From positions 1-64,000 of the forward strand of contig NZ_JAUORH010000006.1 in assembly GCF_030547425.1 (NCBI RefSeq): a stretch of 64,000 bases of DNA. The letters run 5' to 3'. How positions within the stretch are numbered: the stretch's first letter is position 1; the number at the start of each line of letters is the position of its first letter. The position numbers were made by a program, and so were the translations under genes. This document shows, piece by piece, positions 42,984 to 51,199 of the stretch. The DNA is from Tenacibaculum sp. 1_MG-2023 (GTDB lineage Bacteria > Bacteroidota > Bacteroidia > Flavobacteriales > Flavobacteriaceae). Below the pieces are notes generated by a model. That model made no database searches. It saw nothing but the letters and a program-made list of their open reading frames with translations, and was not told the DNA's origin.

Positions 42984-43472
42984 TTACGATAATTTTGGGG
43001 TTACACTAAAGTTTGTATCACCACCTCCTGAAGCAGTATCTCCGCTATTAGTTACTTCGTTTTGGGCTCCTGAAAGTGTTTTTCTCCAATACGTAGAGTA
43101 TTCTTGCGAAGCGTTGGGTGTTTTTACCCCTGCGCACGTAATAATTAATCGGTCTTTTATAGGCTGATCGTTTGTACTCGAAAAAATAGTTTCAAACTTT
43201 TTAAGGTAGCAATCAAAGAAAGTCATTGTTTTAGAGCCTCCTTTTAAATATGGATAGTATATTTTTAACTCTAGTTGGTCTATAGCCGTTTCTTTACAAG
43301 CCCATTCTTCAAAATCGGTATTACTACCTGATTCTATTTCTACTTCTAAATCTGCAAAGTTAGCGGAGCTTGTGGGTTGGTCAGAAACGTTTATGTTTCT
43401 ATTAAAACCAAAGTTATAGGTTAGTACTTCTACCTCTCTGTTGTTAAACAACAGTATCGTTCTATATTTCAT
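42984..43472 (-). CDS. tssD: Type VI secretion tube protein Hcp (TssD)
   Basis: 162 residues. Bacteroidota TssD fold: 'LLFNNREVEVLTYNFGFNRNINVSDQPTSS', 'LEVEIESGSNTDFEEWAC' and 'KTMTFFDCYLKKFETIFSS...RLIITCAGV', the pattern of T6SS subtype iii Hcp rings. The C-terminal ~40 residues (KTPNASQEYSTYWRKTLSGAQN...) are an extension beyond the usual end of this family and may take part in effector loading. It is the first gene of the island, one base from the peptidase. No other tss genes are in the window, so this is an orphan hcp-effector-immunity cluster. Confidence 0.8.
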   Translation of the reverse strand: MKYRTILLFNNREVEVLTYNFGFNRNINVSDQPTSSANFADLEVEIESGSNTDFEEWACKETAIDQLELKIYYPYLKGGSKTMTFFDCYLKKFETIFSSTNDQPIKDRLIITCAGVKTPNASQEYSTYWRKTLSGAQNEVTNSGDTASGGGDTNFSVTPKLS

Positions 43473-44012
43473 AGTATCGTTTTTAAGTTATATTTTTTTC
43501 TTGTTGAAGTAATACTTAGCAATTTCAACGTATCAAACCTACAATATTTCTGTTAAAAAAACCAGCATATTTTTCATTAAATATCTTTGTACTAAGCAAG
43601 TACGGAGCGTGTACTTTATTTGTATTTAGTAAGTACTTATACTGTTTTGTGTTTGACCTTAAACAAAAGACTACTTCGCTGTTAAAATGAGTTTAGAACT
43701 ATTCAAATAGCCTTCATTAACTCTGCTAAACGTGGCCAAAGTACAATTTTCACTTCGCTATCACTCAATAAAAATCACTCGAACTGACAGTGATTATCAT
43801 AAAGGAATAAGAGTAACATTTTTGATTGAGATTCCTCACTACCGTTCGGAATGACTTCCTGCTATTAGCTTGTATCATTTCGACCAGAGGGAGAAACTGT
43901 AAGGTTCAGCGTAGCTAAATTTTAAGAATATTTGCTACTCCTTTGTATAAGATAACCACGTCGTTAACACTCCTCGTTATGACGTTGATTATTCTGTTTT
44001 TTTACATAATTT
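43473..44012. other. Intergenic region upstream of the type VI island
   Basis: 540 bases. 43534-43541 is a -7-like element for hcp (minus strand). 43690-43930 is a mosaic of family R repeats parallel to 38401-38645: CTCGAACTGACAGTG, CGTTCGGAATGAC, then TCATTTCGACCAGAGGGAG and AAACTGTAAGGTTCAGCGTAG. No gene is seen. Confidence 0.5.
43534..43541 (-). promoter_or_regulatory. -7 element TAGGTTTG for hcp
   Basis: CAAACCTA on the plus strand is TAGGTTTG on the minus strand, an exact TAnnTTTG match 62 bases upstream of the hcp ATG. No clear -33 TTG was found. Confidence 0.4.
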
Positions 44013-44678
44013 TTAAATAAGTCCGAAATCTTTGGTGATTGCTATAAGCTGTGTAGGATTATTGGCATTAAAATTTTCTTTTAATAGCTTTAAGCGTTTT
44101 TCTACCGAACTAACACTACTCGGTTTTATGCCTTTGTTTTTTAATGCTTCGCTAATTTCTTTTTGATCTAAGCCTTCTGCTAAATGTTCTAATAAAAACA
44201 CGTCGTAATCTGTAATTTCAAAGGCTTCTTTATCACGTAGCGCATGTGCTAATTGTGGAGTGATAAAAAACTCACCATTAAATACACTTTGTACTGCTTT
44301 TTTTAGCTCTCTTTGTCCGTGGTTAGATTTCCATACATACGCATTTACCTCTAACTCATTACATAATTGCTGAATTCTATATGGTTTGTCTTCTACAGAA
44401 AACACAACTGTTTTTAAAGTTGGTTGTAGTTTTTTTGCTTCGGCTATAAGTGCTTCTCCTGATGCTAGTCGTTGCGGATGTATATTGTCTTTAAAGGATA
44501 AATCACTTACTAATAAATCAAACGGTTCTTTATCTAACCATGCTTTTTTAAGTTTTAAAAAAGCTTCATCGCAATATTGTGCATATTCAACATTTGGAAT
44601 TTGCATGTTTTCTAAGGCTACTTTTATTCCGCTTGACATAAAATCAGCATCTTCGGCTATCAATACTTTTTTGAACAT
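44013..44678 (-). CDS. LuxR/NarL-type response regulator
   Basis: 221 residues. Receiver domain: acidic pair 'AEDAD' (~8-12), phospho-acceptor Asp in 'LLVSDLSF' (~58) and 'TVVFSVEDKPYRI' (switch Thr/Ser). C-terminal helix-turn-helix of a NarL/FixJ-like type ('LAEGLDQKEISEALKNKGIKPSSVSSVEKRLKLLKENF', ~162-200), with a longer insert than standard LuxR domains. It starts two bases after the stop of the histidine kinase gene and is its partner. Confidence 0.88.
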   Translation of the reverse strand: MFKKVLIAEDADFMSSGIKVALENMQIPNVEYAQYCDEAFLKLKKAWLDKEPFDLLVSDLSFKDNIHPQRLASGEALIAEAKKLQPTLKTVVFSVEDKPYRIQQLCNELEVNAYVWKSNHGQRELKKAVQSVFNGEFFITPQLAHALRDKEAFEITDYDVFLLEHLAEGLDQKEISEALKNKGIKPSSVSSVEKRLKLLKENFNANNPTQLIAITKDFGLI

Positions 44679-44680
44679 AA

Positions 44681-46552
44681 CTACTTTTTAAATTGAAACT
44701 TTGCTTGAAATCCTTTTTCTTGCTTTGATTCAAAAGTAATAAACCCTCCTACTGATTTAATACGGGTTTCCATATTTTGCAAACCATTTTTTACAGAGAG
44801 GTTTTCAACTCCTTTTCCGTTGTCTTGATAGGCTACTGATAGTTTGTTTTTTTCTACTGAAAAAGTGATAAGCACCAACGTTGCTTCGCTGTACTTTTTC
44901 ATGTTTACCAAGAGCTCTTGTAAGGCTCTATACACTACTATTTGTTTTTCTTTAGCGAACTGGTTTATGTTTACTTCTTGCAATCCTTTATGGATTACTT
45001 TACAACGATCGTTCGTAAAGTCTAAAAACAGTTGCTTTAAGAAATTCTCAAAGTGTTCACCTGTGAGCACAGGGCTATTTTCGTGAGAAATATCTCTGGT
45101 TTGTGCATATATTTTCTCTACTCTCGTGAGCAATCTTTCATCTGTTACTGATGTATTTTGTAGTGTATTCATTACCGCATATACATCGTTTGCCAATTCA
45201 TCGTGTATTTTTTTTGCCAAACGGGTTTCTGTATTGTAGACTTCTATGGCTTTTTCTTTTTTATTTTTTTCTCTTTTATAAAAGAAATATACTATTGAGG
45301 ATAGAATGGTAAGAATTACTGCAAAAATCCAGAGTTGTTTTTGCGATTTTTGTTGTTCCGTTTTAATTTCTGCTTTTAATTTCTGCTCTTTTAACAGATC
45401 AAAGTTATATATCGTTTTAACTAATTTATTTCTTGACTTTCTTCTAGCATCAATTATACTATCTTTTAGAAAACTTCTTTCAATCGCATACTTTTTAAGA
45501 GCTTTACCTTCAACTAATTTAATGAGCTTATCTATTGCTTCTATTCTATCATTAGGTCTTTCTCTTTCCTTTGATAAATCGTACATTTTTTGAGCATAGA
45601 ATAGAGATTTATCAGAGTCTTTATTATAAAAATAATCTGATATGTATGAGTAATTGGTTATTAAACCTGCATAATTATTTATACTATCTTTTAACCTTTG
45701 AACTTTAAAAAAATCATTAACATGAACTTTTTCCCCTAATAAATACTTTGTATATGTATAATTATCTAATATTTTGAATTTTAGCTTTAACTCTATTTTA
45801 TTAAAAAAACTGTTTTTTATTATTTTATCATATATATCTAAGGCTTTTCTATACTTTTTATCATACTTATAAACTACCGCTTTATTCCCCATGTATCTTA
45901 TTTTCCTTAAACTATCATTGGTTGTTTCTGTAGCTAAATTGTAATATTTTATAGCTTTATCATAGGCTCCTTGGTTTCTTGAGTTTATTCCTAAGCAATT
46001 ATAAATAGAACATATAATGTTATTAGATTTATGGTTATTGCTTATATATTTTAACCCTTGGATTGCTGTAGAATCACTTTTTAAATAGAGTTCTTCCTCA
46101 GATTCTAAACTAGCGATATTATAAAATCTTTCCATTATTTTTAAACTATCTTGTAACTTTATATTAATCTCATTAGATTTTGTATAATAATAATATGTAC
46201 TATCATTTTGTTTTAAGTAACGATAGCCTAATCCTATATGATAATATACATAAGAATAAGACTTTAAATCTCCACTACCTTTTAGTAAGTTTATTATTTC
46301 TTTTCCATAGCTTATAACTCTATTATATTGTTTTAATTCAAAGGAACAGTAAACTATTCTTTTTCCTGAAGAGATTTGATCTTCTTTTCTAGATTCTCTT
46401 TTTGCTTGTTCATAATCCTTTAAACTTTTTTCTAACCTCTCAATACAAGGTAGTTTTTCCTTCTGAGTTTTATCTACTTTCTTTTCAAGTTTACAATTAA
46501 TGAGTAGACTAATTATTAATATTAAATGGAAACCTTTTATTTTTCTTATCAT
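44681..46552 (-). CDS. TPR-containing sensor histidine kinase with lipoprotein-like N-terminus
   Basis: 623 residues. N-terminal lipoprotein-like signal (FHLILIISLLINC, Cys20), then TPR-like helical repeats (~35-370, e.g. 'YDKAIKYYNLATE'), a membrane helix (~407-425, LWIFAVILTILSSIVYFFY), an H-box of the NarX/DesK HisKA_3 type 'AKKIHDELANDVYAVMNTLQ' (~447), an N-box region 'ALQELLVNMKKYSEATLV' and an ATPase 'DNGKGVENLSVKNGLQNMETRIKSVGG'. This is the usual Bacteroidota arrangement, in which periplasmic TPRs sense an unknown cue. Co-transcribed with the response regulator. Confidence 0.9.
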   Translation of the reverse strand: MIRKIKGFHLILIISLLINCKLEKKVDKTQKEKLPCIERLEKSLKDYEQAKRESRKEDQISSGKRIVYCSFELKQYNRVISYGKEIINLLKGSGDLKSYSYVYYHIGLGYRYLKQNDSTYYYYTKSNEINIKLQDSLKIMERFYNIASLESEEELYLKSDSTAIQGLKYISNNHKSNNIICSIYNCLGINSRNQGAYDKAIKYYNLATETTNDSLRKIRYMGNKAVVYKYDKKYRKALDIYDKIIKNSFFNKIELKLKFKILDNYTYTKYLLGEKVHVNDFFKVQRLKDSINNYAGLITNYSYISDYFYNKDSDKSLFYAQKMYDLSKERERPNDRIEAIDKLIKLVEGKALKKYAIERSFLKDSIIDARRKSRNKLVKTIYNFDLLKEQKLKAEIKTEQQKSQKQLWIFAVILTILSSIVYFFYKREKNKKEKAIEVYNTETRLAKKIHDELANDVYAVMNTLQNTSVTDERLLTRVEKIYAQTRDISHENSPVLTGEHFENFLKQLFLDFTNDRCKVIHKGLQEVNINQFAKEKQIVVYRALQELLVNMKKYSEATLVLITFSVEKNKLSVAYQDNGKGVENLSVKNGLQNMETRIKSVGGFITFESKQEKGFQAKFQFKK

Positions 46553-46571
46553 TCAATAAAAATAATATAAA

Positions 46572-46596
46572 AAAGGAGATGTAAAACATCTCCTTT
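46572..46596 (-). terminator. Terminator of the 57-residue gene
   Basis: A 10-bp perfect stem (AAAGGAGATG, 46572-46581, with CATCTCCTTT, 46587-46596) with loop TAAAA. On the minus strand it is followed by T6 and AT-rich sequence. It separates the small gene from the histidine kinase gene. Confidence 0.8.
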
Positions 46597-46608
46597 ATCT
46601 TTAACTTA

Positions 46609-46782
46609 TTAATTTCCATCTGGATCTTCTGGTACATCTGGATCTTGATCTTCCTCTCCCCCTGTATCACTTGTCGTTGTTTCTGTAGAGTCTGTTTGTG
46701 GTACTACAGTGGTTGAGTTTGTATTTATAGTATAGATTCCGTTTGTTACTAAAAATGTTATAATTAATAAAACCTTGTTCAT
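46609..46782 (-). CDS. Small acidic secreted peptide
   Basis: 57 residues. Hydrophobic start (MNKVLLIITFLVTNGIY) compatible with a signal peptide, then a Thr-rich and strongly acidic tail (TDSTETTTSDTGGEEDQDPD). It has its own terminator just downstream and a long, structured 5' region upstream. Small peptides like this often sit beside TPR histidine kinases in Flavobacteriia; a sensory or accessory role is a guess. The frame has a proper ATG and stop. Confidence 0.55.
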   Translation of the reverse strand: MNKVLLIITFLVTNGIYTINTNSTTVVPQTDSTETTTSDTGGEEDQDPDVPEDPDGN

Positions 46783-46842
46783 TTTGTTACTTTTAAAAAT
46801 TGATAATATTTATCCTGTCCAAGCACTTTGCTTAGCTACAGT

Positions 46843-46960
46843 TACACCATGTTGGGTGTAGAATTTTTAAAAGAGTCGCGCGCCTCTTTCGCGGGAAGTA
46901 GAGATGAACATCGGTATTATTAAGTAGCTTCCCCCTAAGAAATTCTACCGATAGTTCATC
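46843..46960. ncRNA. Highly structured intergenic segment (candidate structured RNA or 5' leader)
   Basis: Several long complementary segments occur in 120 bases: TACACC/GGTGTA (46843-46848 with 46855-46860), GTAGAATTT (46858-46866) with AAATTCTAC (46940-46948), and GATGAAC-ATCGGTA (46903-46916) with TACCGAT-A-GTTCATC (46946-46960). The last two share bases and exclude each other. GC-rich patches (GTCGCGCGCC, TTCGCGGGAAG) stand out. It may be the leader of the minus-strand 57-residue gene. No known RNA family is recognised. Confidence 0.35.
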
Positions 46961-47046
46961 TTTTAATTAGAACCAATCAATTTGTTTTCTTTTTAATTTC
47001 TCGATTGATTCTGGTACAAACATAGAACTGACTTCAAATGAGATTG

Positions 47047-47118
47047 TGGAAAATGGATGGAAAAGAAGTTGGAAAAGATTTTCTCATTTTACGGTTTTCC
47101 TTTTCCATACTTTTTCCA
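47047..47118. promoter_or_regulatory. Array of TGGAAAA boxes, three forward and two reverse, in helical phase
   Basis: TGGAAAA at 47047, 47058 and 47070, and its complement TTTTCCA at 47101 and 47112. Spacing is 11-12 bases within each group. The array lies immediately upstream of the -7 element at 47126. It looks like a cooperative operator; the binding protein is unknown. Confidence 0.45.
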
Positions 47119-47125
47119 AACTTTA

Positions 47126-47133
47126 TAACTTTG
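47126..47133 (+). promoter_or_regulatory. -7 element TAACTTTG
   Basis: Exact TAnnTTTG match, 19 bases before the ATG at 47153 and eight bases after the TGGAAAA/TTTTCCA array. Confidence 0.5.
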
Positions 47134-47152
47134 TATAAACCAACCAACTACC

Positions 47153-47953
47153 ATGGAAAATGACTTTAAGACTATACTAAACGACGTTGACTTTATTTTT
47201 TGCTTTAAACATTTCTTTAAGTGTTTATCTACTAGAAAAAATAAAAAAGAGCCTCTAAAGGAGTTATTTACTGAGTTATTACAGGGGCTAATGAAAGACG
47301 AAGCTGTTGAAAATAAGACTACTAATGGTTGTTTCACCTATTTTGTAAATGTATACTTAGGTAATGATGCTTCAAAACCTAAATATCAAATAAATAGAAG
47401 AACTCTTTCCAATTATTATAAGAAGTATGTAAACAATATTGAAAATGATGCTGGAGAGCCTAAAATTGAATTAAAGGATTTAATAGCCGAGTATCTCGGA
47501 TATAAAAACTATGCAGATTTTTTAGGCTCTACAAAAAAGAAAAAGATTTGCCTCATTTGTATTGCTAAGTATAAAAAGTCTATCGTATTTACTCTAATTC
47601 CTATGTTAGCTATTCCTTCATTTTTATATATTAATTACGAAACTAGTAATTGTATTATATGGAAAGAAGATCATTATGAAAAGGCATCATGTACAAATAA
47701 AGAAGCTATTAAAAACACTTTATACCATATAGATATTGACCGCTTTAAAAAAGTAACACTTACCAAAGGTATGGAGTTTTTCACTGATGGTAAGGAGAAT
47801 TTTTGGTATGGAAGTAATACAAAAGGAGAAAGAGAATTTTTTACAGCTAGAGGCGTACATCCTGAAACTTTGAAAGAATTAGATCCTATTACACCTTACA
47901 TTCTTGAGAAAGAAGGTTTTTCTATAGAAAGTACAAACGCCGTTAATAATTAA
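47153..47953 (+). CDS. Single-span membrane protein of unknown function
   Basis: 266 residues. A soluble, Lys-rich N-terminal part (~1-130) with 'RRTLSNYYKKYVNN...DLIAEYLGYKNYADFLG' is followed by one membrane span (~143-160, SIVFTLIPMLAIPSFLYI) and a C-terminal domain with 'FWYGSNTKGEREFFTARGVHPETLKELDPITPYI'. The last motif recurs in Flavobacteriia proteins of unknown function that I have seen before. The array of regulatory boxes upstream suggests tight control. Its stop codon sits inside the terminator hairpin. Confidence 0.7.
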   Translation: MENDFKTILNDVDFIFCFKHFFKCLSTRKNKKEPLKELFTELLQGLMKDEAVENKTTNGCFTYFVNVYLGNDASKPKYQINRRTLSNYYKKYVNNIENDAGEPKIELKDLIAEYLGYKNYADFLGSTKKKKICLICIAKYKKSIVFTLIPMLAIPSFLYINYETSNCIIWKEDHYEKASCTNKEAIKNTLYHIDIDRFKKVTLTKGMEFFTDGKENFWYGSNTKGEREFFTARGVHPETLKELDPITPYILEKEGFSIESTNAVNN

Positions 47954-47965
47954 ATTAACGGCGTT
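47936..47965 (+). terminator. Terminator overlapping the stop codon
   Basis: A 12-bp perfect stem (AACGCCGTTAAT, 47936-47947, with ATTAACGGCGTT, 47954-47965) followed by TTT-AT-TTCT. The stop codon (47951-47953) is in the loop, so the last codons of the gene form the 5' arm. Confidence 0.85.
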
Positions 47966-47986
47966 TTTATTTCTATATCACTTACA

Positions 47987-48673
47987 CTACTCTTTATCTA
48001 ATAAAGTTTTATAAATTAAGCCTCCTACAACTGCTCCTGCAATTGGTGCAACCCAAAACAACCATACTTGTGACAAATAACCTCCACCAGTAAATAATGC
48101 TTGACTCATAGAACGTGCTGGATTCACAGAAGTGTTTGTAATAGGAATACTTATTAAATGAATTAAAGTTAATCCTAAACCAATAGCAATTGGAGCAAAA
48201 CCTTTAGGTGCATTTTTATGAATACTTCCTAAAATTATTAGCAAGAAAAACATGGTTAACAAAAACTCCGCTACAAAAGCTGCTGTTAAATTATACCCTC
48301 CAGGAGACAACTCTCCATAGCCATTCGCGGCAAAACCACCTAATGATTCAAACCCGCTATTATTTGTTACGATTATGTACAAACAAGTAGCTGCTAAAAC
48401 AGCACCAACTAATTGAGAAATAATGTAAGGAAATACCTCTTTTGTTGTATGATTTCCTCCTACCCATAAACCTATAGTAACGGCAGGATTAAAATGACCT
48501 CCAGAAATATGTCCAACAGCATATGCCATTGTTAACACTGTTAAACCAAAAGCCAATGCAACGCCTGCAAAACCAATTCCTAACTCTGGAAAACCTGCTG
48601 CAAAAATAGCACTACCACAACCTCCAAAAACTAACCAAAATGTCCCGAAAAACTCAGCAAAATATTTTTTCAT
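47987..48673 (-). CDS. aqpZ: Aquaporin Z
   Basis: 228 residues, six membrane spans. The two NPA motifs '[13 protein letters not shown]' (~59-71) and '[14 protein letters not shown]' (~180-193) form the water pore. The selectivity-filter context fits the water-specific AqpZ class. Monocistronic, convergent with the preceding unknown gene. Confidence 0.95.
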   Translation of the reverse strand: MKKYFAEFFGTFWLVFGGCGSAIFAAGFPELGIGFAGVALAFGLTVLTMAYAVGHISGGHFNPAVTIGLWVGGNHTTKEVFPYIISQLVGAVLAATCLYIIVTNNSGFESLGGFAANGYGELSPGGYNLTAAFVAEFLLTMFFLLIILGSIHKNAPKGFAPIAIGLGLTLIHLISIPITNTSVNPARSMSQALFTGGGYLSQVWLFWVAPIAGAVVGGLIYKTLLDKE

Positions 48674-48779
48674 ATCTATGTCTTTAAATTAATTGATTAT
48701 ATAATTAAGACCCTCAAATACATAAAAGTCACAATCTTATAAATCTCTTTTTATTTTATATAGAAAAAAAGGAAGTTCG

Positions 48780-48787
48780 TATCTTTG
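48780..48787 (+). promoter_or_regulatory. -7 element TATCTTTG
   Basis: Exact TAnnTTTG match, 19 bases before the ATG at 48807. Confidence 0.5.
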
Positions 48788-48806
48788 CACTACAAAACAA
48801 TACATC

Positions 48807-49010
48807 ATGAAATTAATTTTTGTTACCATAGGATTATTAGCGTTAGCATTTGCTGGAATTGCCATTAAAATTTGGGCAAAAAAAGACGGAGAGTTTGCTG
48901 GTACTTGTGCTAGCCAAAACCCGATGTTAAACGAAAGTGGTGAAGCTTGTGGATTTTGTGGTAAAACCCCAGATCAGTTCGATACATGTAGTGAACCAGA
49001 ACATAATTAG
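48807..49010 (+). CDS. Small membrane-anchored Cys-rich protein
   Basis: 67 residues. One N-terminal hydrophobic segment (MKLIFVTIGLLALAFAGIAIKIW), then a basic/acidic linker and four cysteines (CASQNP...CGFCGKTPDQFDTC). CGFC resembles a redox or metal-binding loop. Such 'membrane or secreted' small proteins are widely conserved in Flavobacteriaceae; the function is unknown. Preceded by a good -7 element. Confidence 0.75.
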   Translation: MKLIFVTIGLLALAFAGIAIKIWAKKDGEFAGTCASQNPMLNESGEACGFCGKTPDQFDTCSEPEHN

Positions 49011-49269
49011 GCATAACACTTCTCAACTAACCTTTTGCTTTTTTTATGATATTTATTATCCTGTTCTACACTTTTGTAGTAGTTACAGCTGTGTAAGTGA
49101 TGTATTTTTCCTTTATGATTACTTGTTATCTTATTCAAGATATGATATCCCTCTTAGAAAATCAAAACTGCATAAAAAATATTGTTTTATTGCTACCATT
49201 CCTTGATATTTGTTTAGTATTGCTGCAAATTAGTATCTTTATATCAAGTCAAATTTCGAAACCTAAGCA

Positions 49270-49833
49270 TTGGAAATAAATCAAGAAAAAGTTCTTCATC
49301 ACATTCAACAAGCAAAAAACGGGAATCAAATATCATTTAATTATTTGTTAGACACTTTTTGGGGAACTGTATACGCTTTTCAGCTGAAAAAAACCAAAAA
49401 TGATAACGATGCTGAAGATATTACCATTCAAACTTTTTCTAAAGCTTTTGATAGAATTGAGACTTTTGATGAGAGTTATCAATTTAAAACTTGGTTAATT
49501 ACAATTTCTAAAAACGTATATATAGATTCTCTTCGAAAGAAAAAATCTACCATCTACACACAAACAACTGAAGAGCAAGAAAAAGAGGTATATGCTGTTG
49601 TTGATAATGCTCCTTCTCCAGAAGACAAAATTATTACCGAGCAAAATTTAGCAAAGCTTCTAAAGGACATAAAAAAATTAAAACCAAAATATCAAGAAGT
49701 CATCAATCTTCGTTACTTTCAAGAGTTAAGTTATAAAGAAATCTCTGAACAAATTGGAGAGCCCATGAATAATGTAAAGGTAAAATTACTTCGTGCCAAA
49801 AAATTATTAGCTGAAATAATAAAGAAATCATAA
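49270..49833 (+). CDS. Sigma-70 family RNA polymerase sigma factor (ECF type)
   Basis: 187 residues from a TTG start (an in-frame stop lies two codons upstream and no earlier ATG exists). Region 2: 'DAEDITIQTFSKAFDRIETFDESYQFKTWLITISKNVYIDSLRK' (~43-86). Region 4: 'LRYFQELSYKEISEQIGEPMNNVKVKLLRAKKLL' (~148-181). No anti-sigma gene is next to it. A -7-like TATCTTTA lies upstream near 49235. The target promoters cannot be predicted from this window. Confidence 0.88.
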   Translation: MEINQEKVLHHIQQAKNGNQISFNYLLDTFWGTVYAFQLKKTKNDNDAEDITIQTFSKAFDRIETFDESYQFKTWLITISKNVYIDSLRKKKSTIYTQTTEEQEKEVYAVVDNAPSPEDKIITEQNLAKLLKDIKKLKPKYQEVINLRYFQELSYKEISEQIGEPMNNVKVKLLRAKKLLAEIIKKS

Positions 49834-49940
49834 ATTGCAAAAACCTTTAAAATTCAGGTTTTTATGATTTTAAAATTATTTTCTAACAGCTTAAAAGAAC
49901 CTAAACAGGTTTTATAGTAAACTAAAATCCTCTCCAATCA

Positions 49941-51161
49941 ATGAAAAAGTCTCTTTTAAACTTATTGGGTCCTGGAATTTTATTTGCTGGAGCTGCCATA
50001 GGTGTTTCTCATTTAGTACAATCAACCAGAGCTGGTGCCGATTTTGGATTTGGCTTACTTTGGGCATTACTCTTAGTACATATTATTAAATACCCATTCT
50101 TTCAGTTTGGGCCTAGATATGCAGCTGCAACAGGTGAAACGTTGTTAGATGGATATAAAAAATTAGGAAAAGGAGTTTTAATAAGCTACTTTATCTTAAA
50201 TATCGCTACCATGTTTACCATTCAAGCAGCTGTTACCATTGTTACAGCTAGTTTGGCTTCTAACCTTTTTGGTACTTCCTTTGATTTAGTTACTTGGTCT
50301 GTACTAATTATGTTCGTTAGTATTGTACTCTTAGGCATAGGAAAATACAAGTTTTTAGACAACCTAATGAAGTACATTATTGCTATTTTAACCATTAGTA
50401 CTATAGTAGCAGTAAACATTGCTTTATTTAAAACCAATAAAGGTTTTAGTTTTCAACAAATAATACCTAGCGGAACTGCTCAAGTAACATTTTTAATTGC
50501 TTTTTTAGGATGGATGCCTGCACCGTTAGATATTTCTATTTGGCATTCTTTATGGTCGGTAGAAAAAGACAAAGTTACTTTTGAAAAAATAAAACCTAAA
50601 CAAGCTATTTTTGATTTTAACGTTGGATATATTGGAGCTTTATTTTTAGGAGTATGCTTCGTTATGTTAGGAGCATTGGTTATGTATCAATCAGGAGAAT
50701 CTTTCTCTAGTAAAGGAATCACTTTTGCCTCTCAACTCATCAACTTATATACTAAAAACTTAGGAGAATTTTCTTCTGTTTTTATTGGGGTAGCAGCTTT
50801 TACAACTATGTTTAGTACTACTATTACAACTTTAGATGCTTCTCCAAGAGCCATGGAAAAATCTTCTTTTTTACTTTTCCCTAAAAAAATAAAATTAGGT
50901 TATTGGTTTTGGTTAATACTGCTAACGCTTGGAACCTCAGTTATTTTGTACTATTTTTTAAGTGATATGATTTTTCTTGTACGAATAGCCACAGTATTAT
51001 CTTTTCTAACAGCTCCTTTTTATGCAATCCTAAACTATATTTTAATCACTGGTAAGTATACACCCCAAAAACACAGACCAGGTATAGGTTTACGTATTTT
51101 AAGTCTTGTAGGTATTGTTTTTTTGTTTGGATTTAGTATTTGGTTTTTACTTAGTTTATAA
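49941..51161 (+). CDS. Nramp-like divalent metal transporter (non-canonical)
   Basis: 406 residues, about eleven membrane spans. The fold and the TM1 start '[26 protein letters not shown]' match the Nramp family. But the canonical metal-binding DPGN in TM1 is absent ([12 protein letters not shown]) and the TM6 'MPHN'-type motif reads '[12 protein letters not shown]'. This resembles the divergent Nramp-related branch common in Bacteroidota, whose substrate is uncertain (Mg or Mn are possibilities). It lies about 100 bases downstream of the sigma factor and 40 bases upstream of lipA. Confidence 0.82.
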   Translation: MKKSLLNLLGPGILFAGAAIGVSHLVQSTRAGADFGFGLLWALLLVHIIKYPFFQFGPRYAAATGETLLDGYKKLGKGVLISYFILNIATMFTIQAAVTIVTASLASNLFGTSFDLVTWSVLIMFVSIVLLGIGKYKFLDNLMKYIIAILTISTIVAVNIALFKTNKGFSFQQIIPSGTAQVTFLIAFLGWMPAPLDISIWHSLWSVEKDKVTFEKIKPKQAIFDFNVGYIGALFLGVCFVMLGALVMYQSGESFSSKGITFASQLINLYTKNLGEFSSVFIGVAAFTTMFSTTITTLDASPRAMEKSSFLLFPKKIKLGYWFWLILLTLGTSVILYYFLSDMIFLVRIATVLSFLTAPFYAILNYILITGKYTPQKHRPGIGLRILSLVGIVFLFGFSIWFLLSL

Positions 51162-51173
51162 ATCTTTTCTTTG

Positions 51174-51181
51174 TAAATTTG
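51174..51181 (+). promoter_or_regulatory. -7 element TAAATTTG for lipA
   Basis: Exact TAnnTTTG match, 18 bases before the lipA ATG at 51200. A TTG at 51179 that would extend the frame lies inside this promoter, so it cannot be the start. Confidence 0.6.
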
Positions 51182-51199
51182 CAGTTCAATTTTTATGGA

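Noticed and set aside
47089..47337. 82-codon minus-strand frame over the TGGAAAA boxes
   Set aside because: It overlaps the start of the better-supported plus-strand gene at 47153 and the regulatory boxes; a shadow frame.
49046..49096. 16-codon hydrophobic peptide (MIFIILFYTFVVVTAV) before the sigma factor
   Set aside because: It looks like an Ile/Val leader, but there is no promoter, antiterminator or terminator around it, and the next gene is not a biosynthetic gene.
51179..51199. TTG start for lipA
   Set aside because: The TTG is part of the TAAATTTG -7 element, so it would not be transcribed.
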